Source of the DNA: Terrabacter sp. MAHUQ-38
GTDB taxonomy: Bacteria > Actinomycetota > Actinomycetes > Actinomycetales > Dermatophilaceae
Direction: 5' to 3'
Length of the DNA: 64,000 bases
NCBI RefSeq assembly: GCF_014518425.1
Contig: NZ_JACVCU010000002.1
Coordinates: 744,001-808,000, forward strand
The notes below the pieces were generated by a model. That model made no database searches. It was given only the letters and a program-made list of their open reading frames with translations, and was not told where the DNA came from. Positions 38,255 to 47,391 of the stretch are shown piece by piece (position 1 is the stretch's first letter; each line of letters opens with the position of its first letter). The position numbers were made by a program, and so were the translations under genes.

Positions 38255-39565
38255 TCAGGCGTCGGCGCGCGCGTTGTCGATCGACTTGAGCAGCGCATCG
38301 ACGACGCGTGGGTCGTACTCGTAGCCGAGCCCGAGGTAGATGCGCTCCACGGCGGCCTCACGGGCCCGGACGCTGCGAGCACCAGCGGTGAGGTCCTCGT
38401 AGGCGTTGACGACCTTGACGATCCGGCTCGTCAGCGGGATCTCCTCGCCGAGCTCGCGCACCTGGCGATAGGGCGTCGTCTGGTGCTCGAGGATCTGGGC
38501 CACCCCCTCGAAGACGCCGGTCTCGCGCACGATCGCGACCGTGTCGGCCTCGATGCGCCGCTGGTCGGCCGGGGCCGCCAGCACGGTCGCCCCGCCGGGG
38601 ATCGGCTCGACGAGTGCGACCTGGCCGATGTCGTGCAGCAGCGCGGCGTACTCGAGGTCCAGCAGCTCACGCTCGGACAGGCCGAGCTCACGGCCCACCC
38701 GCACGGACAGGGCGGCCACGCGCTCGGAGTGACCCGAGGGGGTGTACCCGGCCGCGTCGGTGAGACGAGACAGGGTCCGGATGCTCTGGAGGTAGGTCGC
38801 GCGGATGCTGACATAGCGACGGAACGCGAAGAGGGTCAGCACGAGCGGCATGAGGAAGAGCGGGAGGGCCGCCACTCCGAGCGGCGGGGCAGCGAGCGCG
38901 ATGAGGACACCGGTGACCGTGACGGCCATCGAGAGGGCGAACGAGGAGCGGAACTCCTCGACGAAGGTGCGGCGCAGGTTCACGGTCACGGTGACGGCCC
39001 GGAGCACCGACGTGAAGAGGGCGTCCGTCACGAGTGCCACCATGCAGATGCCGAGCATCAGGGCCGCGCGCTGCCAGGGCACCGGCGCGTCATCGGGCAC
39101 GCCGTTGCCCGGTGCCTGACCCAGCACCGCGACGCGGTAGACCACCGTCACGAAGGCGATCGCGACGAAGCGCCCGGTCGTCTCCACGATGCTCGTCTCG
39201 CGGCCGGCCACGACGCGCACGGTCGTGCCGAGGACCATCGCCACCGACGTCACGGCGAGCACGAAGGGCGCGCCGTACGGGACCTTGGTACCACCGGGGA
39301 GCTCGGTCGTCAGGGCGAGGCCGAAGGCGGAGGCCATCGCGATGGGCGCCGCCCCGCGGAAGCCGGGCGCCGACAGGTGGAACCACTCACCGAGCACGAT
39401 GGTCACCGCGAACGCCGCCACGAGTCCGAGCACGGCCTGGTCGTCGATCGGTGGGAGGTCGCGGGTCTGGATGGTCGCGACGAACGAGACGACGAGGCCC
39501 AGCAGCCCGAGCACGGCGGCCACGGGCTCGCGGCGCACTGCGCCGTTCACGCGGTCACGTCGCAT
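38255..39565 (-). CDS. Membrane HD-domain protein (second of a tandem pair)
   Basis: 436 residues. Residues about 10-245 contain six or more hydrophobic segments with charged loops; a short helical linker (FRRYVSIRATYLQSIRTLSRLTDAA) leads into an HD phosphohydrolase domain: SGHSERVAALSVRVGRELGL, LLHDIGQVAL (HD pair intact) and ILEHQTTPYRQVRELGEEIPLTSRIVKVVNAYEDLTAG, which resembles the HD-GYP helix but lacks GYP. Possible role: turnover of cyclic di-nucleotides or (p)ppGpp-like signals (inference). It overlaps the preceding paralogue by 11 nt; a GTG at 39550 would avoid the overlap. Confidence 0.78.
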   Translation of the reverse strand: MRRDRVNGAVRREPVAAVLGLLGLVVSFVATIQTRDLPPIDDQAVLGLVAAFAVTIVLGEWFHLSAPGFRGAAPIAMASAFGLALTTELPGGTKVPYGAPFVLAVTSVAMVLGTTVRVVAGRETSIVETTGRFVAIAFVTVVYRVAVLGQAPGNGVPDDAPVPWQRAALMLGICMVALVTDALFTSVLRAVTVTVNLRRTFVEEFRSSFALSMAVTVTGVLIALAAPPLGVAALPLFLMPLVLTLFAFRRYVSIRATYLQSIRTLSRLTDAAGYTPSGHSERVAALSVRVGRELGLSERELLDLEYAALLHDIGQVALVEPIPGGATVLAAPADQRRIEADTVAIVRETGVFEGVAQILEHQTTPYRQVRELGEEIPLTSRIVKVVNAYEDLTAGARSVRAREAAVERIYLGLGYEYDPRVVDALLKSIDNARADA

Positions 39566-40856
39566 CCGAGGTCGCGGGCCAACCGTGCTTGTCGAGGGCA
39601 ACGGCGGTGGCCGCAACGACGTCAGGGTCGAAGCGCCCGGCGTCTGAGCGCAGCCGACGCGTCACGTCGGCGACGGACACGGGGGGGCCGCCCTCGAGGT
39701 CCTGCATGACGCCCTCGACGGCCGCCACGACGGCCACGATGCGCGCCGCGACGGGGATGCCCTCGCCCTCGAGGCCGTCCGGACGCCCGCCCCCGTCGAA
39801 GCGTTCGTGCTGGTGCCGGATGCCGGATCGCGCGTCCTCGAGGAAGTCGATGCCCTCGATCATCCGGGCTCCCATGACGCAGTGCCGGTCGATGACGCGA
39901 CGCTCTGCGGGTGTCAGCGTCTCGACGGGACGACGTAGCAGTCGCGTCGCGACCCCGAGGTGGCCGATCTCGTGCAGCGTGGCGGCGTAGCGCACGGTGC
40001 CGATCTGTCCCGGCGGCAGGCCGAGCTCCTCGGCGACCCATTCGGCAAGGGCTGCTGCCCGGCGGCTGCGTTCGACGGCCGGCGGCTCCTTGGTGCCGAG
40101 AGCGGTCACGAGGGTGTCGATGGTCCGTTCGTGCGAGCGGAGCTCCTCGCCGTACTGGATGAAGGCCCACCTCGCTGCCAGTAGGGGCGCCATCACGAGG
40201 AGCGCGCTGAACGCCTCGAGCCCGGCGGGAAACCAGAGGATGACGAAGAGCAGGCCGATGATGCCGTAGCCGATGTAGGCCACGCCGGAGCCACTCAGCA
40301 CCCGACGCACCTGGACGCCGAAGGGGATTCCCTGGTCGAGGTGGATGACGCCGGAGAGCAGCACGGCGTTGACGAGGCATCCGACGACATCGGCGGCGAT
40401 GAGCGGCAGGCCCACCTGCGTGCCCAGCTCGGCCGTGCTCATTCGCAGCATGCCGTCGCCGGATTCACCACCGAGCAGCCGGTAGGTCATGGCGGCCGCC
40501 GCACCGAGCAGCCCGCTCATGGCGGCGTTGAACATCGTGGCGGTCCAGCGCGGTTGGCGTCGGTCGATGAGCATCGAGAGCGTGCCGACGACCCAGGCCC
40601 CGAAGACGCCCACGATCGCGGCGGACGCGACGAGGATGATCGACAGGAACGAGAAGCTGATCCGCAGGCCGACGTCGGGCTCGCGGATCTGGTAGCTGAC
40701 GAGACCCATGATGCACAGCAGCACGAGGGGCCCGAAGTCCGGCCGCGGTAGGAAGAGCCACGACAGGACACCGACAGCGAGCGAGGTCGCGAGAACGAGC
40801 GCGAGGTAGCCCGGCAACCACTTTGACCGCAGGGTGACGGTGGCTGCCTGACTCAC
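39555..40856 (-). CDS. Membrane HD-GYP-like protein with altered catalytic motif (first of a tandem pair)
   Basis: 433 residues. About seven hydrophobic segments to residue 215, then an HD-GYP-like domain: RSRRAAALAEWVAEELGL, LHEIGHLGVA, VIDRHCVMGARMIEGI, QHERFDGGGRPDGLEGEGIPVAARIVAVV. Compared with active HD-GYP enzymes, HD is HE and GYP is GRP, but the second His cluster is kept. Either a weak or altered phosphodiesterase or a sensor. The GTG at 40856 is chosen because TACCGT ends seven bases before it; the GTG at 40865 lies inside that -10 box. Confidence 0.78.
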   Translation of the reverse strand: MSQAATVTLRSKWLPGYLALVLATSLAVGVLSWLFLPRPDFGPLVLLCIMGLVSYQIREPDVGLRISFSFLSIILVASAAIVGVFGAWVVGTLSMLIDRRQPRWTATMFNAAMSGLLGAAAAMTYRLLGGESGDGMLRMSTAELGTQVGLPLIAADVVGCLVNAVLLSGVIHLDQGIPFGVQVRRVLSGSGVAYIGYGIIGLLFVILWFPAGLEAFSALLVMAPLLAARWAFIQYGEELRSHERTIDTLVTALGTKEPPAVERSRRAAALAEWVAEELGLPPGQIGTVRYAATLHEIGHLGVATRLLRRPVETLTPAERRVIDRHCVMGARMIEGIDFLEDARSGIRHQHERFDGGGRPDGLEGEGIPVAARIVAVVAAVEGVMQDLEGGPPVSVADVTRRLRSDAGRFDPDVVAATAVALDKHGWPATSDAT

Positions 40857-40863
40857 ATCAGTC

Positions 40864-40869
40864 ACGGTA
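40864..40869 (-). promoter_or_regulatory. -10 box, leaderless start of the tandem HD genes
   Basis: TACCGT, seven bases, then GTG (40856). It follows immediately after the terminator of the small peptide gene. Confidence 0.55.
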
Positions 40870-40874
40870 GCGCG

Positions 40875-40909
40875 ACGGCACCGGGGCCCTCAGAAGACCC
40901 CGGTGCCGT
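40875..40909 (-). terminator. Terminator of the 30-residue peptide gene
   Basis: Perfect 12-bp arms (ACGGCACCGGGG/CCCCGGTGCCGT) with an 11-base loop, 20 bases past the peptide stop. Confidence 0.7.
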
Positions 40910-40928
40910 GCAGCGGCGTCCGGCTTGG

Positions 40929-41021
40929 TCAGCCGCCCCAGCCCCAGACGCTGGCGATGGAGATGATGGCGCGGGTGGCGAAGTCGGTGCTGGCGATGGC
41001 CGACAGAAGGGCAGCGAACAT
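40929..41021 (-). CDS. 30-residue hydrophobic peptide, unrecognised
   Basis: 30 codons: it begins MFAALLSAIAS, contains TDFATRAIIS and ends SVWGWGG. Twenty-six of 28 internal third positions are G or C, the signature of a translated frame here. AAGGAG lies seven bases before the ATG, and a 12-bp terminator follows, so it is a complete gene. One Asp and one Arg, net charge near zero, otherwise Ala/Ile/Ser-rich: a short amphipathic or membrane helix. An in-frame ATG 15 codons upstream exists but would ignore the ribosome-binding site. Could be a signal peptide, a PSM-like or toxin-like peptide, or a membrane regulator; function unknown. Confidence 0.7.
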   Translation of the reverse strand: MFAALLSAIASTDFATRAIISIASVWGWGG

Positions 41022-41161
41022 TTGGGGGCTCCTTGAATGCGTTGATGTTCCGGATGCGTGCGCCATGGAGGGGCGTTGTGCGGCAGCACAGAACAACTGA
41101 GGTTTCCCTCGATGATCACAGTGCCAAAGACATGGGGCGCACAGAAGTAGACCCGACCAAC

Positions 41162-41184
41162 TCTTGGGCGGATCTATACCAAGA
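41162..41184. promoter_or_regulatory. Inverted repeat TCTTGG-N11-CCAAGA in a divergent promoter region
   Basis: Perfect 6-bp arms in the most AT-rich part (41100-41200) of the gap between the peptide gene and bL37. Operator-sized; abuts the candidate peptide promoter. Confidence 0.4.
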
Positions 41185-41189
41185 TTTTA
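41184..41189 (-). promoter_or_regulatory. Candidate -10 box of the peptide gene
   Basis: TAAAAT on the minus strand; start near 41177 and a leader of about 155 nt. TAAGGT at 41188-41193 on the plus strand could serve bL37. No clear -35 for either. Confidence 0.35.
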
Positions 41190-41301
41190 AGGTTTGAAGG
41201 GGAACCCCGCCACCGAATTGGGTGGCTCCGGGCCGATGTGGAAGAATCATGTCTTCGTGCCCGCATGGGCACGATACCTGATGCACCTAGGAGAGCCGAC
41301 G

Positions 41302-41376
41302 ATGAGCAAGCGCGCCCGCAAGCGCCGCTCCCGCAAGGGCAACGCCGCCAACCACGGCCGCAAGCCCAACGCCTGA
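41302..41376 (+). CDS. Ribosomal protein bL37 (AURKAIP1/COX24-type)
   Basis: 24 residues, extremely basic: MSKRARKRRSRKG followed by NAANHGRKPNA. It matches the tiny actinobacterial 50S protein bL37 first seen in mycobacterial ribosome structures and annotated elsewhere as an AURKAIP1/COX24-domain protein. AGGAGA is placed eight to thirteen bases upstream of the ATG. Followed by a perfect intrinsic terminator; monocistronic. Confidence 0.88.
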   Translation: MSKRARKRRSRKGNAANHGRKPNA

Positions 41377-41388
41377 GCCGCAGACGTC

Positions 41389-41424
41389 AAAGGCCCGCAC
41401 CCGACGATGTCGGGGCGGGCCTTT
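41389..41424 (+). terminator. Intrinsic terminator of the bL37 gene
   Basis: AAAGGCCCGC pairs with GCGGGCCTTT and the inner CCCGAC with GTCGGG, leaving a short GAT loop and one bulged A; a T-rich stretch follows. Confidence 0.85.
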
Positions 41425-41503
41425 CGTCCTTTCCGGCGCCAGACCAGCGCAAGACGAGCACCTGACCTGCACGTGACCAGCGCGTCACTTCGCGGGTGGG
41501 CCG

Positions 41504-41794
41504 TCAGTCGCGGTGCACCTGGATGACGGTCATCGAGATGCGCGACATGATCGTCATCCGCAGCGCCTCCGGCGCCTGCTCGCACTCGCACGAGCGCTTG
41601 ATCAGCGACTTGAGCGTCGTGTCGAGGTCGTACTCCTTGAGGCACGGGCCGCACTCGTCGAGATGGGCCTGGATCTTCGCGCACTCCTCGGGGCCGAGCT
41701 CGCCGTCGAGGTACTCGTAGATGCGCAGCAGCGCCTCGGAGCAGTCGGTGCGCGACTCACCGCCGCCCGACGCGCTCGCCGTGTGCTCGTTCAT
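41504..41794 (-). CDS. rsrA: Zinc-binding anti-sigma factor RsrA
   Basis: 96 residues. ZAS-type anti-sigma factor with the redox-sensing zinc motif AHLDECGPC (H-x3-C-x2-C) preceded by [25 protein letters not shown]. Oxidation of the two Cys releases zinc and the sigma factor SigR. It overlaps sigR by ATGA, the conserved arrangement, and mycothiol produced by the SigR regulon resets it. Four further Cys/His near the C-terminus (RSCECEQ). Confidence 0.93.
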   Translation of the reverse strand: MNEHTASASGGGESRTDCSEALLRIYEYLDGELGPEECAKIQAHLDECGPCLKEYDLDTTLKSLIKRSCECEQAPEALRMTIMSRISMTVIQVHRD

Positions 41795-42522
41795 GCCCGG
41801 GTTCCTTCCGTGCCCGCGCCGCCGGTCGTGCCCGCTGCGACGAAACCGCGCTCGGCGGCATACTCCGAGAGGAGCTCTCGCAGCTGGCGCCGCCCGCGAT
41901 GCAGGCGGCTCATCACGGTGCCGATCGGCGTCTCCATGATCTCGGCGATCTCCTTGTAGGAGTAGCCCTCGACATCGGCGAAGTACACCGCGAGGCGGAA
42001 CTCCTCGGGAATGGCCTGGAGCGCCCGCTTGACGTCGCTGTCGGGCAGGTGGTCGAGCGCCTCCGCCTCCGCGGAGCGCAGCCCCACCGACGTGTGCGAC
42101 TCGGCGCGCGCCAGCTGGTAGTCCTCGATCTCGGCCGAGTCGGACTCGAGGGGCTGGCGCTGCTTCTTGCGGTAGCTGTTGATGTAGGTGTTGGTGAGGA
42201 TGCGGTACATCCACGCCTTGAGGTTCGTGCCGGGGCGGTACTGGTGGAAGGCGGCGTACGCCTTCGCGAACGTCTCCTGGACGAGGTCCTCGGCGTCGCT
42301 GGGGTTGCGAGTCGTGCGCAGGGCGGCGCTGTAGAGCTGGTCGAGCAGCGGCATCGCCTCGCGCTCGAAGCGCGACCGGCGTTCGGCGTCGCTCTCGCCG
42401 GCGACGTCGACCGTCGCGTCGGCGACCTCCTGCGAGGTGCGCACTGGCGTGCCGGGGTCGTCGGTGCTCGGGTCGGCGAGCCGGAGGGCAGCGCTCGGGT
42501 CGGTCTTCTTGTCCTTTGCCAT
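41791..42522 (-). CDS. sigR: ECF sigma factor SigR (SigH)
   Basis: 243 residues. A ~55-residue N-terminal extension, then sigma-70 region 2 ([30 protein letters not shown] split by loop, [18 protein letters not shown]) and region 4 ([44 protein letters not shown]). It directs transcription of thioredoxin and mycothiol genes under thiol oxidation. The ATG at 42522 has GGGAGGCG upstream. A second initiator further inside, closer to SDAERRSRF, could give a shorter form as described in Streptomyces. Confidence 0.95.
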   Translation of the reverse strand: MAKDKKTDPSAALRLADPSTDDPGTPVRTSQEVADATVDVAGESDAERRSRFEREAMPLLDQLYSAALRTTRNPSDAEDLVQETFAKAYAAFHQYRPGTNLKAWMYRILTNTYINSYRKKQRQPLESDSAEIEDYQLARAESHTSVGLRSAEAEALDHLPDSDVKRALQAIPEEFRLAVYFADVEGYSYKEIAEIMETPIGTVMSRLHRGRRQLRELLSEYAAERGFVAAGTTGGAGTEGTRA

Positions 42523-42627
42523 CGCCTCCCAGCCTAGACCGGCGGGCAGCGTCGACCGACCGCGCTCCGCGGAGGTGGCCGTGAGGCCTTCGGGCGCACG
42601 GGTGGGGCAGGTGACCATGCCTCGTGC

Positions 42628-42654
42628 AACGACACCTAGCCGGGGAGCATTCCC
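42628..42654 (-). promoter_or_regulatory. SigR-dependent promoter of sigR
   Basis: GGGAAT (42654-42649), exactly 18 bases, then GTT (42630-42628): the SigR/SigH consensus. It lies across the stop codon of the upstream hydrolase gene and gives a leader of about 100 nt. Confidence 0.75.
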
Positions 42655-43277
42655 GCGATCGAGGTGAGCGCCTCGGTCAGGGCGCTGCGTGAGCTCCTGG
42701 GGTAGCTGTGCGCGCCGGGGACCTCGAGGAGGGTGGCGCCGGGAGGCAGGTGGGGGCGCACCTCGTCGGGCGTGCCGAAGGTGTCGTTGGTGCCCTGCAC
42801 GACCCAGGTCGGGTCGGGGGCGAGCGCAAGCTCGTGGGCACGCAGCTTGTCCGGTTGGCCCGGCAGGTGGAGCGGGAAGCTGAGCAGCAGTGCGGCATCG
42901 GCCTCGAGCGGCCCGGCGGTGCGGCAGGCCACGCGGGCGCCGGCGCTGCGGCCGCCCAGGACGAGGGGGCGCGGCAGCCTCCCGCGTCCGGTGACGAGTG
43001 CCTCGACGATGGGCACCCAGGCGGCGTCGAGGGTCGGAGGCCGACCGGCGACCTTGCGGCCGGCGACGAGCCACGGCTGCTCGACGAGCACCACGGCCCA
43101 GCCGGCGCCGACGAGGACCTCGCGCGCGATGGCGAGGTCGATGGCGCCCAGCCCTCCCCCGGCGCCGTGGCCGAGCACGACGGTGCCGCGGGACCGGGGT
43201 GGCCGTTGCACGTGCGCGCGCCCCGGACCGCCCGGAGTCTCGATGAGGCGGACGGTCGTGCGGATGGGTGCGCTCAC
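42636..43277 (-). CDS. Alpha/beta hydrolase of the KANL3/Tex30 (dienelactone-hydrolase-like) group
   Basis: 213 residues. Catalytic triad recognisable: Ser in [11 protein letters not shown], Asp in VQGTNDTFG and His in VPGAHSYP. The oxyanion loop is VLGHGAGGG. Such proteins are small cytosolic esterases of unknown substrate. The GTG start overlaps the SRAP stop by GTGA. The sigR promoter is embedded in its last codons. Confidence 0.85.
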   Translation of the reverse strand: MSAPIRTTVRLIETPGGPGRAHVQRPPRSRGTVVLGHGAGGGLGAIDLAIAREVLVGAGWAVVLVEQPWLVAGRKVAGRPPTLDAAWVPIVEALVTGRGRLPRPLVLGGRSAGARVACRTAGPLEADAALLLSFPLHLPGQPDKLRAHELALAPDPTWVVQGTNDTFGTPDEVRPHLPPGATLLEVPGAHSYPRSSRSALTEALTSIAGMLPG

Positions 43278-44116
43278 GCGCCGATCACCTCACCGGTCAT
43301 GGGGTCGACCACTCCCTCGAGCTCGTGCGCCGGCAGCGGCTCGACGAGCGCAGGCCCGTTGTTGCGGGTCGCGCCCACGGCGCGGCTGACCGGGTGCGCA
43401 ACGAAGCGGCCCGGCTGCGCGAACTCGAGGACGCCCTGGACGTATGCGGGGTCCTTCTCGTCGGGGTCGACCCACCGCTGCCACTGCTCGGGCTCGAGGA
43501 CGAGCGGCTGACGGTCGTGGATGCGGTCCATGCCGGGATCGGCGGCCGTCGTGATGATCGTGAACGTCGTGAGCCACGCGCCCGGGTCACCGTCGGGCAG
43601 CCCGGGGTCTCGCCAGAACTCGTAGAGCCCCGCGAACGCGACCGGCGCGCCGTCGGCGCGGTGGATGAAGAACGGTTGCTTGCGCGGCTTGCCCTTGGCG
43701 TCCACGGCCGTCGGCGAGACCTGCCACTCGTACCAGCCGTCGGCGGGCACGATGCAACGCCGGGAGAGGGCCGCCTTGGCGAAGGCGCCCTTGCCGAGCA
43801 CCGACTCGGCGCGTGCGTTGGTCATGCGCAACCCCATGGTCACGTCCTTGGACCACGCCGGGACGAGGCCCCAGGTCAGCAGCCTCAGCTGACGCGTGGG
43901 CTCTGCGTCGGCCTCGTCGTCGCTCGAGCGGGGCCGGCGCGTCAGCACGACCGGCGCCTGCTTCGAGGGGGCCATGTTCCAGTCGGGCTCACCGGCGGGC
44001 GGGGCCTGCGGGTTCTTCAGCACGCTGCGGGCCGGCTCGCCGGTGTGGTCCTCGTCGACGTCGAAGGCCTCGATGAGCTCGTCAGGCCGCGCGCTCGCGG
44101 CGTACCTCCCGCACAT
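43274..44116 (-). CDS. SRAP (HMCES/YedK) DNA-protein crosslink peptidase
   Basis: 280 residues. Cys2 of [11 protein letters not shown] is the residue that traps abasic sites in single-stranded [36 protein letters not shown] (active-site Glu) and AHPVSRAVG (active-site His) are all present. It shields abasic sites during replication. The start must be the ATG at 44116 because Cys2 has to become N-terminal; TACGCT seven bases upstream makes it leaderless. An Arg/Asp insertion ([14 protein letters not shown]) enlarges one loop. Confidence 0.94.
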   Translation of the reverse strand: MCGRYAASARPDELIEAFDVDEDHTGEPARSVLKNPQAPPAGEPDWNMAPSKQAPVVLTRRPRSSDDEADAEPTRQLRLLTWGLVPAWSKDVTMGLRMTNARAESVLGKGAFAKAALSRRCIVPADGWYEWQVSPTAVDAKGKPRKQPFFIHRADGAPVAFAGLYEFWRDPGLPDGDPGAWLTTFTIITTAADPGMDRIHDRQPLVLEPEQWQRWVDPDEKDPAYVQGVLEFAQPGRFVAHPVSRAVGATRNNGPALVEPLPAHELEGVVDPMTGEVIGA

Positions 44117-44123
44117 GCGCCAC

Positions 44124-44129
44124 AGCGTA
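44124..44129 (-). promoter_or_regulatory. -10 box, leaderless start of the SRAP gene
   Basis: TACGCT, seven bases, then ATG. The -10 overlaps a CGGCATACG copy (GGCA-TACG). Confidence 0.55.
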
Positions 44130-44270
44130 TGCCGTGTCGCCGACGCCGAGGGCGGCTCACAGGTGGGGCACGGGCTCCCGTACCGCGGGTATGTCGATAC
44201 CGTAGGTGTCCACTGGTCCACGATGGCCACGGTCCGCTCCGGTGGACCGCCGGCCGGAGGAGGAAGTCCC

Positions 44271-44801
44271 ATGATCGTCCGCCGACTCGCCCGCCCGCTG
44301 CTCGCCTCCGTGTTCGTCGCTGCAGGCGTCGAGGCGCTGCGCAACCCGGCCGCGCGCACCGACCAGGCCGCCCACCTGCTCCAGAAGGTGCCCGACCAGG
44401 TCCCCGGCGTGGAGGTGGCCGCGAAGGACCCGGACCTCTTCGTCCGTGTCAACGGTGCGGCCTTGCTCGGCGGCGGCATCCTGCTGGCCACCGGACGCAT
44501 GCCGCGGCTCGCGTCGACCGTGCTGGCCGCGTCCGTCGTGCCGACGACGGCGATCGAGCACGCCTTCTGGGAGGAGACCGACCCGGCGCGCAAGGCGCAG
44601 AGCCGCAGCCTCTTCCTCAAGAACGTCGGCCTGCTCGGTGGTCTGCTGCTCGCTGCGGTCGACACCGAGGGCAAGCCGGGCCTCGCCTGGCGCGCCCAGC
44701 ACGCCACGAAGACGACGCGCCGCGAGGCCCGTCACGCCAGGCAGGCCGCGAAGCGTGAGGCGCGCCTGCTCGCCCACCGAGCCCAGGACATCGTGAGCTG
44801 A
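44271..44801 (+). CDS. DoxX-family membrane protein
   Basis: 176 residues. DoxX fold with four hydrophobic segments: [71 protein letters not shown] and [22 protein letters not shown]. The C-terminal 30 residues form a strongly basic amphipathic helix ([20 protein letters not shown]). DoxX proteins associate with oxidative-stress systems, but the role here is unknown. GGAGGAGGAAG precedes the ATG. Confidence 0.85.
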   Translation: MIVRRLARPLLASVFVAAGVEALRNPAARTDQAAHLLQKVPDQVPGVEVAAKDPDLFVRVNGAALLGGGILLATGRMPRLASTVLAASVVPTTAIEHAFWEETDPARKAQSRSLFLKNVGLLGGLLLAAVDTEGKPGLAWRAQHATKTTRREARHARQAAKREARLLAHRAQDIVS

Positions 44802-44853
44802 GTTGAGTCCCACTGATCCATCGACCCATCCGGCACCCGCAGGGGTGTCACCC

Positions 44854-46212
44854 GTGACCACCGGTGCGCCCGATGGCGACACCCTGACGGCAGAGGCCGA
44901 CTGGGCCGCCCCCCTCGCCCGGGGCCCGCTCGACGCGACGGTCGTCCTGCCCGGCAGCAAGTCGCTGACCAACCGCTACCTGGTGCTCGCCGCGCTGGCG
45001 AGCGAGCGCTCGCGCCTGCGGTCCCCGTTGCGCTCGCGCGACACGCTCCTCATGGCCGATGCGCTGCGCTCGCTCGGGGTGCAGATCGACGACGTCTCCC
45101 CCGACGGCGACGTCACTTCCGACTCCGTCGACGACTGGCTCGTGACCCCGCCCGAGTCACTGCGCGGCGACGTCACCGTCGACTGCGGCCTGGCGGGCAC
45201 CGTCATGCGCTTCCTGCCCGCCGTGGCCGCGCTCGCCGACGGGCCGGTGCGCCTCGACGGCGACCCGCAGGCACGGGTCCGCCCGATGGGCCCGGTCATC
45301 GACGCCCTTCGCGTACTGGGTGTCGACGTCGACGACGACGGCGGGCATCTGCCCATCACCGTCAAAGGTCGCGGGCGCGTGCCGGGCGGCTCGGTCACGA
45401 TGGACGCGTCCGCGTCCTCGCAGTTCATCTCGGCCCTGCTCCTGGCGGGTGCGCGCTACGACGACGGGGTCACCGTCCACCACGACGGCAAGCCGGTCCC
45501 GAGCGAACCGCACATCCTCATGACGGTGGAGACCCTGCGCGACGCGGGTGCGATCGTCGACGACAGCGAGCCCAACACGTGGCGGGTCGAACCCTCGGAG
45601 ATCAACGCGCTCGACGTCTCCGTCGAGCCCGACCTGTCCAACGCCGGCCCGTTCGTCGCGGCGGCTCTCGTCGCGGGCGGCACCGTTCGCGTGCCGGGGT
45701 GGCCGCAGCACACGACCCAGGCGGGCGACCTGCTCCGCGAGATCCTCGACACCATGGGCGCCGACGTGCGACTCGACCGCTCGGGGCTCACGGTGGTCGG
45801 CGGTGACGAGCTCGTCGGCATCGACATCGACCTGCACGACGCGGCGGAGCTGACGCCGACGGTCGCGGCCCTCGCCGCGCTCGCGTCGACGCCGTCGTGG
45901 ATCCGCGGCGTCGGCCACATCCGGGGCCACGAGACCGACCGGCTCGCGGCCCTCACGGCCGAGCTGGGGCGCATCGGCTCCGACGTCACCGAGACCGAGG
46001 ACAGCTTGCGCATAGCCCCGGCGCCCTTGCGCGGTGCGCGTTTCCGCAGCTACCACGACCACCGGATGGCCACCGCCGGGGCCATCGTCGGCCTGCGTGT
46101 GCCCGGCGTGCACGTCGAGGACATCGGGACCACACGCAAGACGCTCCCCGACTTCGTGGGCCTGTGGCAGGGCATGCTCGCGGGCACGGCGCCGGTGGTG
46201 CTGCCCCGATGA
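44854..46212 (+). CDS. aroA: 3-phosphoshikimate 1-carboxyvinyltransferase (EPSP synthase)
   Basis: 452 residues. Sixth step of the shikimate pathway. Conserved [61 protein letters not shown] and [13 protein letters not shown]. The GTG at 44854 is used because AGGGG ends eight bases upstream; an in-frame GTG three codons earlier and a TTG at 44803 lack this. Coupled to rsgA by ATGA; aroA-rsgA-hisN is a common actinobacterial order. Confidence 0.94.
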   Translation: MTTGAPDGDTLTAEADWAAPLARGPLDATVVLPGSKSLTNRYLVLAALASERSRLRSPLRSRDTLLMADALRSLGVQIDDVSPDGDVTSDSVDDWLVTPPESLRGDVTVDCGLAGTVMRFLPAVAALADGPVRLDGDPQARVRPMGPVIDALRVLGVDVDDDGGHLPITVKGRGRVPGGSVTMDASASSQFISALLLAGARYDDGVTVHHDGKPVPSEPHILMTVETLRDAGAIVDDSEPNTWRVEPSEINALDVSVEPDLSNAGPFVAAALVAGGTVRVPGWPQHTTQAGDLLREILDTMGADVRLDRSGLTVVGGDELVGIDIDLHDAAELTPTVAALAALASTPSWIRGVGHIRGHETDRLAALTAELGRIGSDVTETEDSLRIAPAPLRGARFRSYHDHRMATAGAIVGLRVPGVHVEDIGTTRKTLPDFVGLWQGMLAGTAPVVLPR

Positions 46213-47252
46213 GCTGGCGGGACCTCGACGAGGGCGACGTGCGCGTCCGCCCCACCCGCAAGGGCTCGAGGCCCCGCACCAAGGAACGGCCGGCACATTC
46301 TGACGCCGTCGTGGCGATGGTCATCGGTGTCGACCGCGGCCGTTACACCTGCCTCGTGCCCAAAGGCGCGCTCGGCAAGAAGGAGCCCGAGCGGGTGGTC
46401 ACGGCGATGAAGGCCCGCGACATCGGCCGCACTCGGGTCGTCGTCGGTGACGACGTCGCCCTCGTCGGTGACCTCGCCGGCGGGCCCGACGCCCTGGCCC
46501 GCATCGTGCGCATCGAGGAGCGGCGCTCGGTGCTGCGGCGCACCGCCGACGACACCGACCCCTTCGAGCGGATCATCGTGGCGAACGCCGACCAGCTCGT
46601 CATCGTCACGGCCCTCGCCGACCCCGAGCCTCGACCCCGGATGGTCGACCGCTGCCTCGTCGCGGCATACGACGCCGACCTCGAGCCGCTCCTGGCCCTC
46701 ACGAAGGCCGACCTCGTCGACCCGGCGCCCTTCCTCGCCAGCTACGCCCCCCTCGAGGTCGCCCACGTGGTCACCTCGCGCACCGACCGCGACTTCTCCG
46801 GCCTCGAGGACCTCCGCGCCAAGCTCTCCGGCAAGGTGTCCGTTCTCGTCGGGCACTCGGGCGTGGGCAAGAGCACCCTCGTCAACGGCCTCGTGCCGGG
46901 CGCGCTGCGGGCCACCGGGTCGGTCAACGACACGACGGGGCGGGGTCGGCACACGTCGACGAATGCCGTGGCGCTGCGCCTGCACGGAGCCCACGGGGCC
47001 GACGACGGCTGGGTCATCGACACGCCGGGCATCCGGTCCTTCGGTCTCGCGCACATCGACGTCGACCGCATCATCGACCATTTCCCCGACCTCGCCGCGG
47101 GCACCGAGAACTGCCCGCGCGGTTGCACGCATGACGAGGAGGAGTGTGCTCTCGACGCGTGGGTGACCGAGGGGCACGCCGGACCGGCGGGGCCCTCGCG
47201 TCTGGCCTCGCTTCGACGACTGCTGGCGAGCCGCGCCGGCGAGGACCACTGA
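46209..47252 (+). CDS. rsgA: Ribosome small-subunit maturation GTPase RsgA
   Basis: 347 residues. Circularly permuted GTPase: G4 (LTKAD) precedes G1 ([10 protein letters not shown]) and G3 (DTPGIRSF). N-terminal OB fold and a C-terminal zinc knuckle ([16 protein letters not shown]). It checks late 30S assembly. Overlaps aroA by 4 nt. A CGGCATACG copy at 46664 encodes Ala-Ala-Tyr-Asp. The 139-bp gap after it carries another copy at 47295 and the hisN promoter. Confidence 0.95.
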   Translation: MSWRDLDEGDVRVRPTRKGSRPRTKERPAHSDAVVAMVIGVDRGRYTCLVPKGALGKKEPERVVTAMKARDIGRTRVVVGDDVALVGDLAGGPDALARIVRIEERRSVLRRTADDTDPFERIIVANADQLVIVTALADPEPRPRMVDRCLVAAYDADLEPLLALTKADLVDPAPFLASYAPLEVAHVVTSRTDRDFSGLEDLRAKLSGKVSVLVGHSGVGKSTLVNGLVPGALRATGSVNDTTGRGRHTSTNAVALRLHGAHGADDGWVIDTPGIRSFGLAHIDVDRIIDHFPDLAAGTENCPRGCTHDEEECALDAWVTEGHAGPAGPSRLASLRRLLASRAGEDH

Positions 47253-47379
47253 CCCGGCCAGGCCCCACTCGGCCGACGGGCGCTCTGCCGCAACGGCATA
47301 CGGTCTCCGGCAGGTCACGGTCGCGTGACGTCGCCGGTGGGAGCGCGGGTGCTCCCACCGCTCCGCGGGGCGATGCCGC

Positions 47380-47385
47380 TAGGTT
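47380..47385 (+). promoter_or_regulatory. -10 box, leaderless start of hisN
   Basis: TAGGTT, six bases, then GTG (47392). Confidence 0.6.
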
Positions 47386-47391
47386 GACTCG

